DNA of 38,034 nt from Nitrospirae bacterium YQR-1 (GCA_039908095.1 JAMOBJ010000032.1:1-38034), one strand, 5' to 3'; shown: positions 23,184 through 32,224, counted from the stretch's first letter. Program-made: numbers and translations. The notes: generated by a model from the sequence alone, not told the origin.

Positions 23184-24800
23184 TTAAGCCACAACAGGTA
23201 ATTCTATCAAAAACTCCGCACCGCCGTCAACATTAGAAACTTTAAGTGAGCCGTTCATGTTATTTTCTATAATCATTTTTGACATATAAAGTCCTACTCC
23301 GGTCCCTTTGCCCTGTTCCTTTGTGGTAAAGTATGGATCAAATACTCTGTCAATTATGTGTTGTGGAATGCCGCCGGCATTGTCCCTGAATTTCAAAAAA
23401 GCTCTTTTATCGTTTACCCCGATTGTTATTAAAACCTTGCCGGGATGAACAGAATGCTCGATAATGGCATCCTTTGCATTTGAAAATAAATTTAGCAGTG
23501 CCTGTGAAAACTCATTCGGATAACCGGTTACCGTTGTATCTTCCACAATCTCAAGAGACACATCGATACCGCTGTTTTTAAAGCCTGCATCAAACAGCGA
23601 GATAGTACTTTGAAGTGATTTAGCTAGACTGAAGTTTTCCTTTACTTTGTCGGGTTTAAAGAAATTTCTGAAATCATCTATTGTTGTTGACATTCCCTCG
23701 ATGAGCTTCTGTCCTTTCGCTACGGATGCAGCCATCATTTCCTGTGTAAGTGTACCCTCAGTAAAGGCGCGGTTAAATTTATAAAAAATAAGGCTGAGTA
23801 CGTTTATGGGCTGTCTCCACTGATGCGCAATGTTGCCTATCATCTCGCCCATTGCAGCAAGCCGTGACTGCTGAATAAGCATCTTTTCCTGCTTCATGCG
23901 TTTCACCGCCTCATCAAGAACCCGTTGCTCAAGAGTTGCGTTTAATTCCTCAAGCAGGTTTGTTTTAAATCTGAGTTCATCTTCAGCCTTTTTACGCTCA
24001 GTTAGTTCCTCAGCAAGCATGATATTTATTTCGGCCAGCTCCTGAGTTCTTGTATTTACAAGCTCCTGGAGATTTTGCTTGTGATACTCAAGTTCCGAAT
24101 TCCATGCCTGAATCTTTGAAAGCATTTCATTAAAACCCCGGGCAAGCATACCCATTTCGTCATCACTTTCCACCACCGCCCTTATTGCATAGTTTTTCTC
24201 CTTTTCCACTTTGTTCATAACTTCCAGGATGTTAACGATGGGCCTTATGATTGACTTCTGAAGCCTGAACATAAAGAAAATTGCGATTAAAGAGGCAGCA
24301 ACGGAGATTAAGATTTCCAAAAGTAGTTTTCTGATAAGGCTTTTGTAGAGAGCTTTTATATCCGATCTGATATAAACAGTACCACTGTACTCATTGTTAT
24401 AAGTGATTGTTTGAAAAACCTGCAGAGAACCTTTTTCAAAAAAAGCTCCGTCTTTGAGCGGCAGTGGCGGCGACACCTTAGCACTGAGATTTTCATTAAT
24501 ATACTGTGCAAACACTGTTCCATCTTTAGAATATAGCACTGCATGCTCTATATTGGGAGAGTATCTTAATGTTTTTAAAATCTCATTTGCTCTTTTTTTG
24601 TCATAAAACAAGATGGAGGCAATGCTGTTTTTAGCTATCATCTGAGCCTTTAATGTTATATCGTTAGTCAAAGCCGTTTTAAAGGAAACTATCTCCTCAG
24701 TGTCAACCACTATGCCTATTAAAATAACAACAATCCCAATGGAAAAAAGATTAATTTGCATTAATCTTTTTCTGATGTTTCCCCGTGTAAAGTTAAGCAT
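23184..24800 (-). CDS. CHASE8-HAMP histidine kinase (YfiN-like input)
   Basis: This encodes 538 residues. Membrane spans at about 14-33 and 159-180 enclose a CHASE8 periplasmic domain (LTNDITLKAQMIAKNSIASI, FYDKKRANEILKTLRY, AVLYSKDGTVFAQY), the input module of YfiN/TpbB-type proteins. A HAMP domain (about 181-232) and a long coiled coil lead to the transmitter: His326 (IAHQWRQPI), N-box LFSNAKDAI, G1 DNAGGI and G2 GKGTGVG. In YfiBNR systems, periplasmic YfiR inhibits a CHASE8 protein that makes c-di-GMP; here the output is a histidine kinase instead. The YfiR gene lies 12 bp upstream on the same strand, supporting the same input logic. Confidence 0.9.
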   Translation of the reverse strand: MLNFTRGNIRKRLMQINLFSIGIVVILIGIVVDTEEIVSFKTALTNDITLKAQMIAKNSIASILFYDKKRANEILKTLRYSPNIEHAVLYSKDGTVFAQYINENLSAKVSPPLPLKDGAFFEKGSLQVFQTITYNNEYSGTVYIRSDIKALYKSLIRKLLLEILISVAASLIAIFFMFRLQKSIIRPIVNILEVMNKVEKEKNYAIRAVVESDDEMGMLARGFNEMLSKIQAWNSELEYHKQNLQELVNTRTQELAEINIMLAEELTERKKAEDELRFKTNLLEELNATLEQRVLDEAVKRMKQEKMLIQQSRLAAMGEMIGNIAHQWRQPINVLSLIFYKFNRAFTEGTLTQEMMAASVAKGQKLIEGMSTTIDDFRNFFKPDKVKENFSLAKSLQSTISLFDAGFKNSGIDVSLEIVEDTTVTGYPNEFSQALLNLFSNAKDAIIEHSVHPGKVLITIGVNDKRAFLKFRDNAGGIPQHIIDRVFDPYFTTKEQGKGTGVGLYMSKMIIENNMNGSLKVSNVDGGAEFLIELPVVA

Positions 24801-24812
24801 CGTTCCGGGGGG

Positions 24813-25388
24813 TTATTCCCCGCCTGCCAGCTCAAGCAGTTGTGAGCTAATGGTAAGGCCGGCTTTCTTTGCAGCCTCGTTATTGATTTTAAACTTAACC
24901 ACATTGTCTCTTATATAAAACCGTATGATTCCCCCGTTTTTATCAAAAGATTCATGGTCGGAAATTGTTAACACCGGTTTATTCATAAGCTGGTTCAAAA
25001 GCGGTGTAATTTGAGAGGCATCCGATGAGCCGATAAATAATATGTGACAAGCAGAGAGTTCTTTTGTCTCTGTAACCGTCCGGATTTTAACCATCTTTAC
25101 ACCACATTCTTTTTCTTTAAGCGAGTCAAGTACTGTAAAAATTGGGTTGCCGCCTAATACGCAGATATTTAAAAAGTTGTTTGTACCTGACATGGCGGTA
25201 CCAGGCCATTCCACAAATACAGGGAAATTCAGGATACAAACTGCTTTCATTTCAAGTTCGCTCTTAGGGGCGCATAGCAGTGTAGCAGGAGTTGTGACAA
25301 ATACCAAAAATGCTGACAGTACTAAGCAGAACTTTAAAATATATCCCTGCCCCTTTAACACTTTAACCCGCCAACCGTGGTGCTTCAT
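24813..25388 (-). CDS. YfiR-family periplasmic inhibitor (DUF4154)
   Basis: This encodes about 191 residues from ATG 25388; a GTG six codons earlier is the alternative, and neither has a clear ribosome site. An N-terminal signal or anchor (ILKFCLVLSAFLVFVTTPATLLC) precedes the YfiR domain: KAVCILNFPVFVEWPGTAM, ICVLGGNPIF, CHILFIGSSDASQITPLL, LTISDHESFDKNGGIIRFYI and the final AGLTISSQLLELA. Several Cys residues (in AVCILNF, NICVLGG, KECG and SACHILF) could give redox-sensitive disulfides as in known YfiR. It should act in the periplasm on the CHASE8 kinase encoded just downstream. The copper receptor gene upstream suggests a metal or redox signal, which is inference. Confidence 0.88.
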   Translation of the reverse strand: MKHHGWRVKVLKGQGYILKFCLVLSAFLVFVTTPATLLCAPKSELEMKAVCILNFPVFVEWPGTAMSGTNNFLNICVLGGNPIFTVLDSLKEKECGVKMVKIRTVTETKELSACHILFIGSSDASQITPLLNQLMNKPVLTISDHESFDKNGGIIRFYIRDNVVKFKINNEAAKKAGLTISSQLLELAGGE

Positions 25389-25683
25389 TAGATTGCTCAA
25401 AAACACCTTTCAAGCTCAAATCACCTCTGATGAGATTAAAACCCAAAAATTCCGCTGATAAACCACATAACCGCCCATATCATTACAAATATTTTTCTCA
25501 TAACTTTAAATTCACCTTAATATGATATTTCAAATGTTCTCATAAAATTTATATTTTAAATATCCATCTAAATGTAGTCAATTAAAAATAAATGTAGTTC
25601 CTTAATAGATGATAACACAAACAAATCAGGAAAAGCCTCTGCTTTAGCATATATTGCGGCAAAAGCCGGCACAATGGCAGGGG
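25389..25683. other. AT-rich leader/intergenic stretch upstream of YfiR
   Basis: No gene is supported. The stretch is AT-rich between about 25480 and 25620 and contains the direct repeat TAAATGTAGT twice within 40 bp. It separates the YfiR-kinase genes from the TonB receptor gene and may hold the YfiR promoter, though no clear -35/-10 pair was found. Confidence 0.4.
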
Positions 25684-25760
25684 ATAATTCCAATTCTAAT
25701 TCATTTGTCTAACTTTGTTGGCTTCGTCAAAAGCTCCGGGGTGTGCTCTCCCCTAAAGGG
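25684..25760 (+). repeat. Truncated interspersed repeat (copy 6, remnant)
   Basis: The sequence TCTAACTTTGTTGGCTTCGT and the following AAAAGCTCC match the left interior of the repeat family, then CTCCCCTAAAGGG resembles the long-subtype middle. The left end has lost the ACCAAGTTGCAT segment, and the right half and right end are missing. The preceding 17 bases ATAATTCCAATTCTAAT are identical to those before the minimal palindrome at 30911. Confidence 0.65.
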
Positions 25761-25897
25761 CATAAACGCTCAAATAATATAGGCTATATAGAGTTTAGCA
25801 TGTCGATTTGTAATTTCCTCTTCCTTGTGTTTTCCATTAGACGTTCTATTATTATGTACCAACGCTATAGGGCACTATCTATTGATAACCTTATACC

Positions 25898-25925
25898 CCC
25901 GCAGGGCTGGTTTAACCCCTGCGGG
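25898..25925. terminator. GC-rich hairpin downstream of the TonB receptor gene
   Basis: Perfect 9-bp arms CCCGCAGGG and CCCTGCGGG surround a 10-base loop, ending 13 bp beyond the TonB receptor stop codon. No T run follows on either strand, so it may protect the mRNA 3' end or act with a factor rather than as an intrinsic terminator. Confidence 0.4.
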
Positions 25926-25938
25926 AGATGGTTCCAAA

Positions 25939-28080
25939 TTAGAAATAGGCAATGTTCATTTTTATCCAGACGCTGCGTCCGGGTTCATAAATGCGAGTGT
26001 TTGCGGGGGTGACATACCCCGGTACAGTTGCATAGCTTTTTGAGAGATGCTCGGCATAGTTTTGATTAAACACATTATCGAGCCCTGCGGTTAACTGCAC
26101 TATCTTTGTGGGACGCCAACCGCCGTTTATCGAAAGCACACCAAAACCCGGTGTTGAACCGATATCCATACCGTTTTGCACTATATTTCCCGAACCGGCA
26201 TCATAACGGTCCTGAGAGGCAACAAGACGCCACAGTGCTCCGAAGGAAAAGATTTTATTGTCGTATTCGCCGCTTAGTTTAAACTCAAGAGGCGGCTGCT
26301 GTGCAAGGGCTTTATGGTCGGTATCGTTTTGACCGTAAACGTAAGCCAAAGACGCCGTTGTCTTAATTGTATCGGTAAATCTGTACGTAACATCCCCCTC
26401 CCCGCCAAGCACTGTGGCGTCTATATTGCGGGTGAGGGTAGGAGATGGAGACCAGCGTATCAAAATATAATCGTTGATCTTACCGGCAAAACCTGCAAGC
26501 GAGCCCGACCATCTGCCGGACTTCCAGTTAAGCCCAATGTCAAACTGAGTTGTTTTTTCAGGATTGGTAGTTAAGAAGGCGCTCTTGCCTGTGGAAGTTG
26601 ATGTTGCACTTGAGTCGTACTGCAGGCGTTCCCAATAGTCAGGGAAACGCTCAGCGTGCCCGATACCTGCATACCAAACTCCAAGGTTATTTCCAAGTTG
26701 TCCTTCATAACGGATAAAGCCGCTGGGAAGCGCATCTCTGTCCCACATGCCTTTGGTATTGTTGGGATTGCTTTTGCACATTGTGCCGCCACCGACACAA
26801 CTGCGGCTGTCCAGGGCCTCATGTAAATCAAGGCGCAAGCCTCCAACTATCAAGCTGTCTTTTGAAAGGATAAATGTTGTTTCACCAAATACCCCGTACT
26901 GCTTAAACCGCATATCCTCATTACGTGATGCAGACTCATAAGTGCTCGTTGCAGCAGCAGCGCTCTTTGCATTCATCACCATGCGCCCTGTGTGTATGTC
27001 ATGCTTTGTGTCCAGACCAACTACCATGCTTGCTATATCAGATACAGCTAAGGTGGATTTTATGTGTCCGCCCACGGTTAAACGGTCGGGGTTCATGGCT
27101 GAATACATGCCCGATGTGTTTGTGCGTAAGTTGTAGTTATCCATCACATGGTCAACGTAGTTGTAGTAAAGCTGTGCCTCGAGCTTTTTCCAAACATTAG
27201 AGATATTTTCTCTGGTAAATTTAAGTGCAATGTTCTCACGGTCGAATTTTGAGCCATCCATAGTGCGGTCGGCATAAGCGGCCTCACCATCGCTTTTGAT
27301 TGCGGATAGCTCAAGAAGCGTATCACTGTTTGGGGTCCAGCCCACTGCCGCACTGCTACTCCATCGTGTGTAGTAAGAATGAACCGTATTGCCGTTTCCG
27401 TCTTTGTAGTCGTCTGAATCTGTGCGTGTTGCGGTAAATTGTGCATAGCCTTTTTCAACACCGCCGCGGATGTCGGCAACCTGATCGTTACGGCCAAAGC
27501 TGCCGGCTGTAAGACTGCCGTTAAATGTAATTCCGGGGGTCTTAAAGCGTTTTATTTCTCTTTCATAGAGCACGGCTCCCGCTGAACTGCCTGCACCGTT
27601 AAGAACTGATTCCGGACCCTTTATAACGGTAATACGATCGTAGGATTCAGGGAAAACGTAAGCCGTAGGCGGGTCCATTCTGCCGCCGCAGCCCCCAAAT
27701 ATCTGTTGTCCGTCAAGGAGGATGTTAAGTCTTGATCCCGACATTCCCCTTAGCACGGGGTCACCGTCCGTGCCGCCTTTGCGAATGATGGAAAAGCCCG
27801 GTATGCTCTTTAGATACTCCGCTCCGTCATGGGCCGGAACCGGCTGGTGGGGGGCTTTAGGGTTAGTCGTAACAGTAAGCGGCGCATCACTTACGGGCGC
27901 TGTAACCACTACTTCCTCAAGATTATAAATACCGCGTGAGGTTGCGTTGTCCAATGCCTCCACAATTGGCGGAACTATCAATAATGCCCATCCAATAAGC
28001 GTAAGCACTGCAAATTGAATGATTAATTTATACGATAATTTTGCAAAAAATAATCGCAGCTTTTTTACATCTCCGTACAT
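25939..28080 (-). CDS. TonB-dependent copper receptor (OprC/NosA-like)
   Basis: This encodes 713 residues. The ATG at 28080 is chosen because GGAGGTG lies nine bases upstream; an earlier in-frame ATG at 28101 would place that ribosome site inside the coding region. A hydrophobic export segment (about 18-40) is followed by the TonB box EEVVVTAP (about 55-62) and a plug: AEYLKSIPGFSIIRKGGTDG, LRGMSGSRLNILLDGQQIFG, GCGGRMDPPTAYVFPESYDR. That plug is typical of OprC/NosA copper receptors, including the Cys and Met of GGCGGRMDPP. A 22-strand-type barrel follows and ends in Phe, as expected for Bam recognition. It imports copper across the outer membrane. Genes for YfiR and two kinases lie downstream on the same strand after a 550-bp gap. 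Confidence 0.88.
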   Translation of the reverse strand: MYGDVKKLRLFFAKLSYKLIIQFAVLTLIGWALLIVPPIVEALDNATSRGIYNLEEVVVTAPVSDAPLTVTTNPKAPHQPVPAHDGAEYLKSIPGFSIIRKGGTDGDPVLRGMSGSRLNILLDGQQIFGGCGGRMDPPTAYVFPESYDRITVIKGPESVLNGAGSSAGAVLYEREIKRFKTPGITFNGSLTAGSFGRNDQVADIRGGVEKGYAQFTATRTDSDDYKDGNGNTVHSYYTRWSSSAAVGWTPNSDTLLELSAIKSDGEAAYADRTMDGSKFDRENIALKFTRENISNVWKKLEAQLYYNYVDHVMDNYNLRTNTSGMYSAMNPDRLTVGGHIKSTLAVSDIASMVVGLDTKHDIHTGRMVMNAKSAAAATSTYESASRNEDMRFKQYGVFGETTFILSKDSLIVGGLRLDLHEALDSRSCVGGGTMCKSNPNNTKGMWDRDALPSGFIRYEGQLGNNLGVWYAGIGHAERFPDYWERLQYDSSATSTSTGKSAFLTTNPEKTTQFDIGLNWKSGRWSGSLAGFAGKINDYILIRWSPSPTLTRNIDATVLGGEGDVTYRFTDTIKTTASLAYVYGQNDTDHKALAQQPPLEFKLSGEYDNKIFSFGALWRLVASQDRYDAGSGNIVQNGMDIGSTPGFGVLSINGGWRPTKIVQLTAGLDNVFNQNYAEHLSKSYATVPGYVTPANTRIYEPGRSVWIKMNIAYF

Positions 28081-28185
28081 CAAACTACACCTCCGAGCCA
28101 TAATATTACACCATAATGAATATCAACAAAACCCCTTTAAAATATTTTAGTATTGTAACTATGTGCCCTTAGTAAAGGGGTATTA

Positions 28186-28326
28186 ATACCAGATAGCAGT
28201 CAAAAGAGCAACGAGGCGGCAAGGAGAAAGCGACACCTTCCCTTACAGGGGATTCCCCTTTAGAGGAGACGTCAAGGAGCTTTCGAACAAGCCAACAAAG
28301 TTAATCGAATGACTGCGAATTGGTAT
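28186..28326 (-). repeat. Interspersed palindromic repeat, copy 5 (long subtype, inverted)
   Basis: This 141-bp copy is in the opposite orientation to copies 1-4. It has ATACCAGATAGCAGTCAAAA at the left and TGACTGCGAATTGGTAT at the right, the most diverged ends of the full copies. The CCCTTACAGGGGATTCCCC-type middle is present. It begins 17 bp after the stop of the small secreted protein gene and lies before the TonB receptor gene. Confidence 0.85.
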
Positions 28327-28342
28327 GAACTACTTTTGGCTT

Positions 28343-28630
28343 TTATACGGATTGAGGTGGATGACTTATTTCGGTTAGAAGAACTGGTTTATGGGAGGTA
28401 AAACCTTGAAAACTTTTTGGTTCAGATATATCAAATAAAAGGATTTCAGAATTTTGCTCAATAATAACCGGCATCTCAGAGGCCGGCACACCACCGATTG
28501 AGGTGTTACAGACATCGAGAGTTAAAATTGCGGCTTGCCCCTTAGCAAAGTGCCCGCCCGTAACCACACCCTCTGTAACCGCTAAAGTTAAGACAAATGC
28601 TGCAAGTAAAATCACCCCCGCTACTTTCAT
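28343..28630 (-). CDS. Small secreted protein next to the copper receptor
   Basis: This encodes 95 residues from ATG 28630. The frame is open far upstream into the gmd start, but only this Met is followed by a signal peptide (KVAGVILLAAFVLTLAVTEG). The mature part is about 75 residues with one Cys in LTLDVCNTSIGG, and ends in SHKPVLLTEISHPPQSV. I do not recognise the family. Small secreted proteins often precede TonB copper receptors, so a role in copper handling is a reasonable guess. No Shine-Dalgarno site is obvious. It may be co-transcribed with the receptor through repeat copy 5. Confidence 0.5.
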   Translation of the reverse strand: MKVAGVILLAAFVLTLAVTEGVVTGGHFAKGQAAILTLDVCNTSIGGVPASEMPVIIEQNSEILLFDISEPKSFQGFTSHKPVLLTEISHPPQSV

Positions 28631-28725
28631 GCAGAAGTTTAGTAAGATTGATAAATAAAAGTCAAGTGGTGTGAAGAGTGTTACAGGATTTACAGTTACA
28701 TGATTTAAGGCATAAGAAAAAACTC

Positions 28726-28754
28726 TTGACATAATCATGCTATAAGAATAATCA
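28726..28754 (+). promoter_or_regulatory. Possible promoter for gmd-fcl
   Basis: TTGACA at 28726-28731 is followed after 17 bp by TAATCA at 28749-28754. The -10 match is moderate. It lies about 40 bp ahead of the gmd ATG, whose ribosome site is GGAGG at about 28782-28786. Confidence 0.4.
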
Positions 28755-28794
28755 TAACTGGTACAATAGAAGACATAGCCGGAGGACACAAGAA

Positions 28795-29907
28795 ATGAAA
28801 AGGGCATTAATAACCGGTGTAACAGGACAGGATGGCTCGTATCTTGCGGAATTGCTGCTTGATAAGGGATATGAAGTATATGGTCTGATACGCCGTAGCA
28901 GCACGTTTAATACACTCAGAATAGATCATCTCTATGTTGACCCTCATGACACAGGGGCAAGGTTTTTCCTTGAATATGGAGACTTATCTGATTCCGGGAC
29001 TTTGACTAATCTGATTTATAATGTAAAACCTGATGAGATATACCACCTTGCAGCACAGAGCCATGTCAGGGTAAGCTTTGACATGCCGGAATATACCGGG
29101 GATATAACAGGCCTTGGAACGATACGAATCCTGGAAGCTATCAGAAGAAGTGGTGTTGGAGCGAGGTTTTATCAGGCCTCATCATCGGAGATGTTTGGAT
29201 GTGCCACACCTCCTCAGGATGAAACCACGTCTTTTCATCCCAGAAGCCCATACGCTGCGGCAAAGGTCTATGCCTACTGGATAACTGTAAACTACAGGGA
29301 GGGTTACGGTTTGTTTGCATGTAACGGGATTTTATTTAACCATGAATCTCCGCGGCGCGGCGAAACTTTTGTGACAAGAAAAATAACCCGGGCCCTTGCT
29401 TCTATGGTAGCGGCAAATCAAAAAAAACTCTATCTTGGAAATCTGGATGCAAGGCGTGACTGGGGATTTGCCCCTGAGTACGTGGAGCTTCAGTGGTTAA
29501 TGCTTCAACAGGACAGAGCTGAAGACTATGTTATCGGAACCGGGCAAAGCTGGTCGGTCAGGGATTTTGTCGTAAATGCTTTTGAGTATGCCGGTATTGA
29601 GTTACGGTGGGAGGGCACGGGTGTAAGCGAGAAAGGGATTGTTCAGTCCTGCGCCAATTCGCTGCCATTTAAGGCCGGTGATGTAGTTATTGAAATAGAC
29701 AGCAGGTATTTCAGGCCGACGGAGGTTGACTACCTTCTTGCTAATACTAAAAAGTCAAAGGACAAATTGGGTTTTGAGCCTAAAATTACATTTAACGAAC
29801 TGGTCAAAATCATGGTGGACGCCGATTTGGAGGCTGCAGGATTAAAGAGCCCAGGGCAGAGCCGCAGGATTCTTAGCAGCAAGGGATTTAACTGGATAAA
29901 AAAGTAA
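28795..29907 (+). CDS. gmd: GDP-mannose 4,6-dehydratase
   Basis: This encodes 370 residues, close to the usual family length. The enzyme converts GDP-D-mannose to GDP-4-keto-6-deoxy-D-mannose in the cytoplasm. The NADP-binding [15 protein letters not shown] is at 8-22, [13 protein letters not shown] follows strand beta-2, the catalytic Thr/Ser and Glu lie in QASSSEMFG, and the YAAAK Tyr-x3-Lys dyad comes soon after. The substrate-binding segment [20 protein letters not shown] is intact. The ATG has a good GGAGG site. The next gene, fcl, follows after 27 bp and completes the GDP-L-fucose pathway. The sugar would feed the surface glycan genes in the window. Confidence 0.97.
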   Translation: MKRALITGVTGQDGSYLAELLLDKGYEVYGLIRRSSTFNTLRIDHLYVDPHDTGARFFLEYGDLSDSGTLTNLIYNVKPDEIYHLAAQSHVRVSFDMPEYTGDITGLGTIRILEAIRRSGVGARFYQASSSEMFGCATPPQDETTSFHPRSPYAAAKVYAYWITVNYREGYGLFACNGILFNHESPRRGETFVTRKITRALASMVAANQKKLYLGNLDARRDWGFAPEYVELQWLMLQQDRAEDYVIGTGQSWSVRDFVVNAFEYAGIELRWEGTGVSEKGIVQSCANSLPFKAGDVVIEIDSRYFRPTEVDYLLANTKKSKDKLGFEPKITFNELVKIMVDADLEAAGLKSPGQSRRILSSKGFNWIKK

Positions 29908-29934
29908 CCTTATTTGGAAGGGAAATTACAAGAT

Positions 29935-30888
29935 ATGAATATAGATTCTAAAATATACTTAAGCGGGCATTTGGGATTGGTAGGCAGCGCCATACTGAGG
30001 CGTTTAAAGGCAGGCGGGTATTCAAACATAGTGCTCAGAAATCGGCAAGAGCTTGATTTGAAATCTCAACAGGCGGTGAGGGAATTTTTTGAGACGGAAA
30101 AACCGGAATACGTGTTTTTAGCAGCCGCACGGGTAGGCGGGATACTGGCAAATAACACCTATCCCGCCGAGTTTATTTACGATAATCTCCTGATAGAGAC
30201 AAACGTGGTTCACAGCGCATATTTAACCGGCGTAAAGAAACTGCTTTTTTTGGGAAGTTCCTGTATTTACCCTAAGTTTGCCCCTCAGCCTATGAAAGAG
30301 GAGCATCTTCTGTCGGGCATTCTGGAGCCTACAAATGAGCCCTATGCTGTGGCTAAAATAGCAGGCATAAAGCTCTGTCAGTCATACAACAGGCAGTACG
30401 GAACCGTGTATATATCCGCAATGCCTACTAACCTCTACGGCCCTAACGACAACTATGACCTTGCTAATTCCCACGTTGTCCCTGCGTTGATAAGAAAATT
30501 CCATGAAAGCAAACTTCTGATAGAAAGCGGGGTAAAGACTCCGGTTGTCTTGTGGGGGACAGGGAGTCCAAAAAGGGAGTTTTTGCATGTAGATGATCTT
30601 GCCGATGCGCTTGTTTTTATGATGCATACTTATAACGAAAGCGAAATAGTGAATATTGGTACGGGCACAGACCAGAGTATAGCGGAGCTTGCCACTATAG
30701 TGAAAGACATTGTAGGCTACAGAGGTGAGGTTATCTGGGATACCTCAAAGCCCGACGGAACTCCGCGTAAACTCCTTGACGTATCAAAACTTACAAAACT
30801 TGGATGGCACCATAAAATAAGTCTAACAGATGGAATCAGGAATGCGTATGAGTGGTTTTGTGAAAACTATTATAGAATCAGAGCGTAG
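29935..30888 (+). CDS. fcl: GDP-L-fucose synthase
   Basis: This encodes 317 residues from ATG 29935; a TTG at 29914 extends the frame but the ATG has the better context, with GGAAGGG upstream. It is an SDR-type epimerase/reductase that turns GDP-4-keto-6-deoxymannose into GDP-L-fucose. The nucleotide-binding loop reads [10 protein letters not shown], where the usual form is Gxx[20 protein letters not shown] and [20 protein letters not shown] carry the Ser and Cys of the active site, and YAVAKIAG the catalytic Tyr-Lys. [12 protein letters not shown] and [13 protein letters not shown] are also typical. It forms an operon with gmd. The 3' end is followed by the minimal repeat palindrome at 30911. 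Confidence 0.95.
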   Translation: MNIDSKIYLSGHLGLVGSAILRRLKAGGYSNIVLRNRQELDLKSQQAVREFFETEKPEYVFLAAARVGGILANNTYPAEFIYDNLLIETNVVHSAYLTGVKKLLFLGSSCIYPKFAPQPMKEEHLLSGILEPTNEPYAVAKIAGIKLCQSYNRQYGTVYISAMPTNLYGPNDNYDLANSHVVPALIRKFHESKLLIESGVKTPVVLWGTGSPKREFLHVDDLADALVFMMHTYNESEIVNIGTGTDQSIAELATIVKDIVGYRGEVIWDTSKPDGTPRKLLDVSKLTKLGWHHKISLTDGIRNAYEWFCENYYRIRA

Positions 30889-30910
30889 GAGTTCTTGTAT
30901 AATTCCAATT

Positions 30911-30936
30911 CTAATACCAAGTTGACTTGGTATTAG
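30911..30936. repeat. Minimal end-to-end repeat palindrome
   Basis: CTAATACCAAGT, two bases (TG), then ACTTGGTATTAG: the left and right ends of the interspersed repeat are joined with the body missing. The preceding 17 bases (30899-30915, including the first five of the palindrome) are identical to 25684-25700 ahead of the truncated copy 6. It lies 22 bp after the fcl stop and may act as a small 3' hairpin. Confidence 0.7.
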
Positions 30937-31020
30937 AAACCCATCTTTACAATAGCACAGTACGTCTATTGATAAAATATCCGTAAAATGGTACAATTCC
31001 CACCAAAGGAGACAGGTAAA

Positions 31021-32214
31021 ATGGCAATGAAATTTAATAAGTTTTTCACGGTATTTATAACGCTTTCATTAGCGGTGATTTTAACAGGGTGCAGCAATAA
31101 GGAAAGCAGCGTCAAGACGGAAAATGATGTTATTAAAATAGGGGTAATAGCGGAGCTGACCGGAGAGATTCCGGCGGTGGGGGCCTCATGCAAAAATGCC
31201 TCGGAAATGGCCGTTAAAGCAGTAAACGACAGCGGCGGCATTGATGTGGGCGGCAGGAAAATGAAAATAAAACTTCAGATTGAAGACAACGCCGGACGTG
31301 CCGAACAGGCCGCTTCCGCCGCTCAGAAACTGATAACTCAGGAAAAGGTTGTCGCCATAATCGGGCCAAACTCAAGTGCCGGCGCTATTCCCGCATCAGA
31401 GATAACAGAGACGTCAAAAATCCCGATGATTACACCATGGTCAACAAATCCTAAAACGACTCTTGACACTCGTCTGGGAAAACCCAAACGCTATGCCTTC
31501 AGAGCCTGCTATATGGATTCTTTTCAGGGACAGGTGCTGGCACATTTCGCCCAAAACAATATAAAGGCAAAAAAGGCAGCCATCCTGTTTGACTCATCCT
31601 CGGAGGTACTAAAGGGCCAAGCGGAGGTGTTTAAGAGTACTTTTGAAAAAAACGGCGGCAGCATCTCCGCCTATGAAAGCTATACCCAGGGAGACAGAAA
31701 TTTCTCAGCTCAACTTACCAACATTAAAAACTCAGCTCCCGACATCGTATTCCTGCCATCCTACTACAGCGATGTCCCACTTCAGGTTCAACAGGCACAC
31801 CGGCTCGGGATGACTACCCCATTTCTAGGCAGTGACGCATGGGCAAGCAGCGATCTGCTTAAGCTCTGTGGTAAAGACTGTGAAGGGTTTTTCTTTAGCA
31901 GCCACTACAGCGCTTCTTCCAAATCACCTGATACGGAAAAATTCGTAAAAGCCTACGAGACCATATATAAAAACACCCCCGATGATGTCGCAGCCCTCAC
32001 TTATGACTCCCTCGGTATTCTCTTTCAGGCTGTTAAAACAGCCGGCAAGGCCGAACCGGAGGCTATCAGAAATGCCATATCTCAGATAAGAGACTACCAC
32101 GGTGTTACCGGAAATATCTCATTCACTCAGGACTCAGGGGACCCTGTAAAAGGTGTTGTTATACTGGAAATTAAAAACGGAGCTTTCAACTGGTATGCAG
32201 ACGTTAACCCCTAA
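31021..32214 (+). CDS. Branched-chain amino acid ABC transporter, substrate-binding lipoprotein
   Basis: This encodes 397 residues. The ATG at 31021 has AAAGGAG nine bases upstream; the ATG at 30988 has none and would spoil the signal. A lipoprotein signal ends in LTGC, with Cys24 as the acylated residue. The periplasmic-binding fold of the LivJ/LivK type follows (IKIGVIAELTGEIPAVGASC, AVNDSGGI, ITQEKVVAIIGPNSSAGAIP, PDIVFLPSYYSDVPLQVQQA, ALTYDSLGILFQAV). It captures branched-chain amino acids or a related ligand; this class also binds amides and aromatic compounds. The two permease genes follow at 10 bp and with a 4-bp overlap. Confidence 0.92.
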   Translation: MAMKFNKFFTVFITLSLAVILTGCSNKESSVKTENDVIKIGVIAELTGEIPAVGASCKNASEMAVKAVNDSGGIDVGGRKMKIKLQIEDNAGRAEQAASAAQKLITQEKVVAIIGPNSSAGAIPASEITETSKIPMITPWSTNPKTTLDTRLGKPKRYAFRACYMDSFQGQVLAHFAQNNIKAKKAAILFDSSSEVLKGQAEVFKSTFEKNGGSISAYESYTQGDRNFSAQLTNIKNSAPDIVFLPSYYSDVPLQVQQAHRLGMTTPFLGSDAWASSDLLKLCGKDCEGFFFSSHYSASSKSPDTEKFVKAYETIYKNTPDDVAALTYDSLGILFQAVKTAGKAEPEAIRNAISQIRDYHGVTGNISFTQDSGDPVKGVVILEIKNGAFNWYADVNP

Positions 32215-32224
32215 GCCGGACTGA

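Noticed and set aside
25825..27928. Multiple plus- and minus-strand frames over the TonB receptor
   Set aside because: All overlap the well-supported receptor gene and lack ribosome sites and domains.
28081..28101. Earlier ATG for the copper receptor
   Set aside because: The ribosome binding site GGAGGTG lies inside those codons and points to the ATG at 28080.
28631..28807. N-terminal extension of the small secreted protein into the gmd start
   Set aside because: The extension overlaps the gmd leader and start, and the signal peptide begins only at the Met at 28630.
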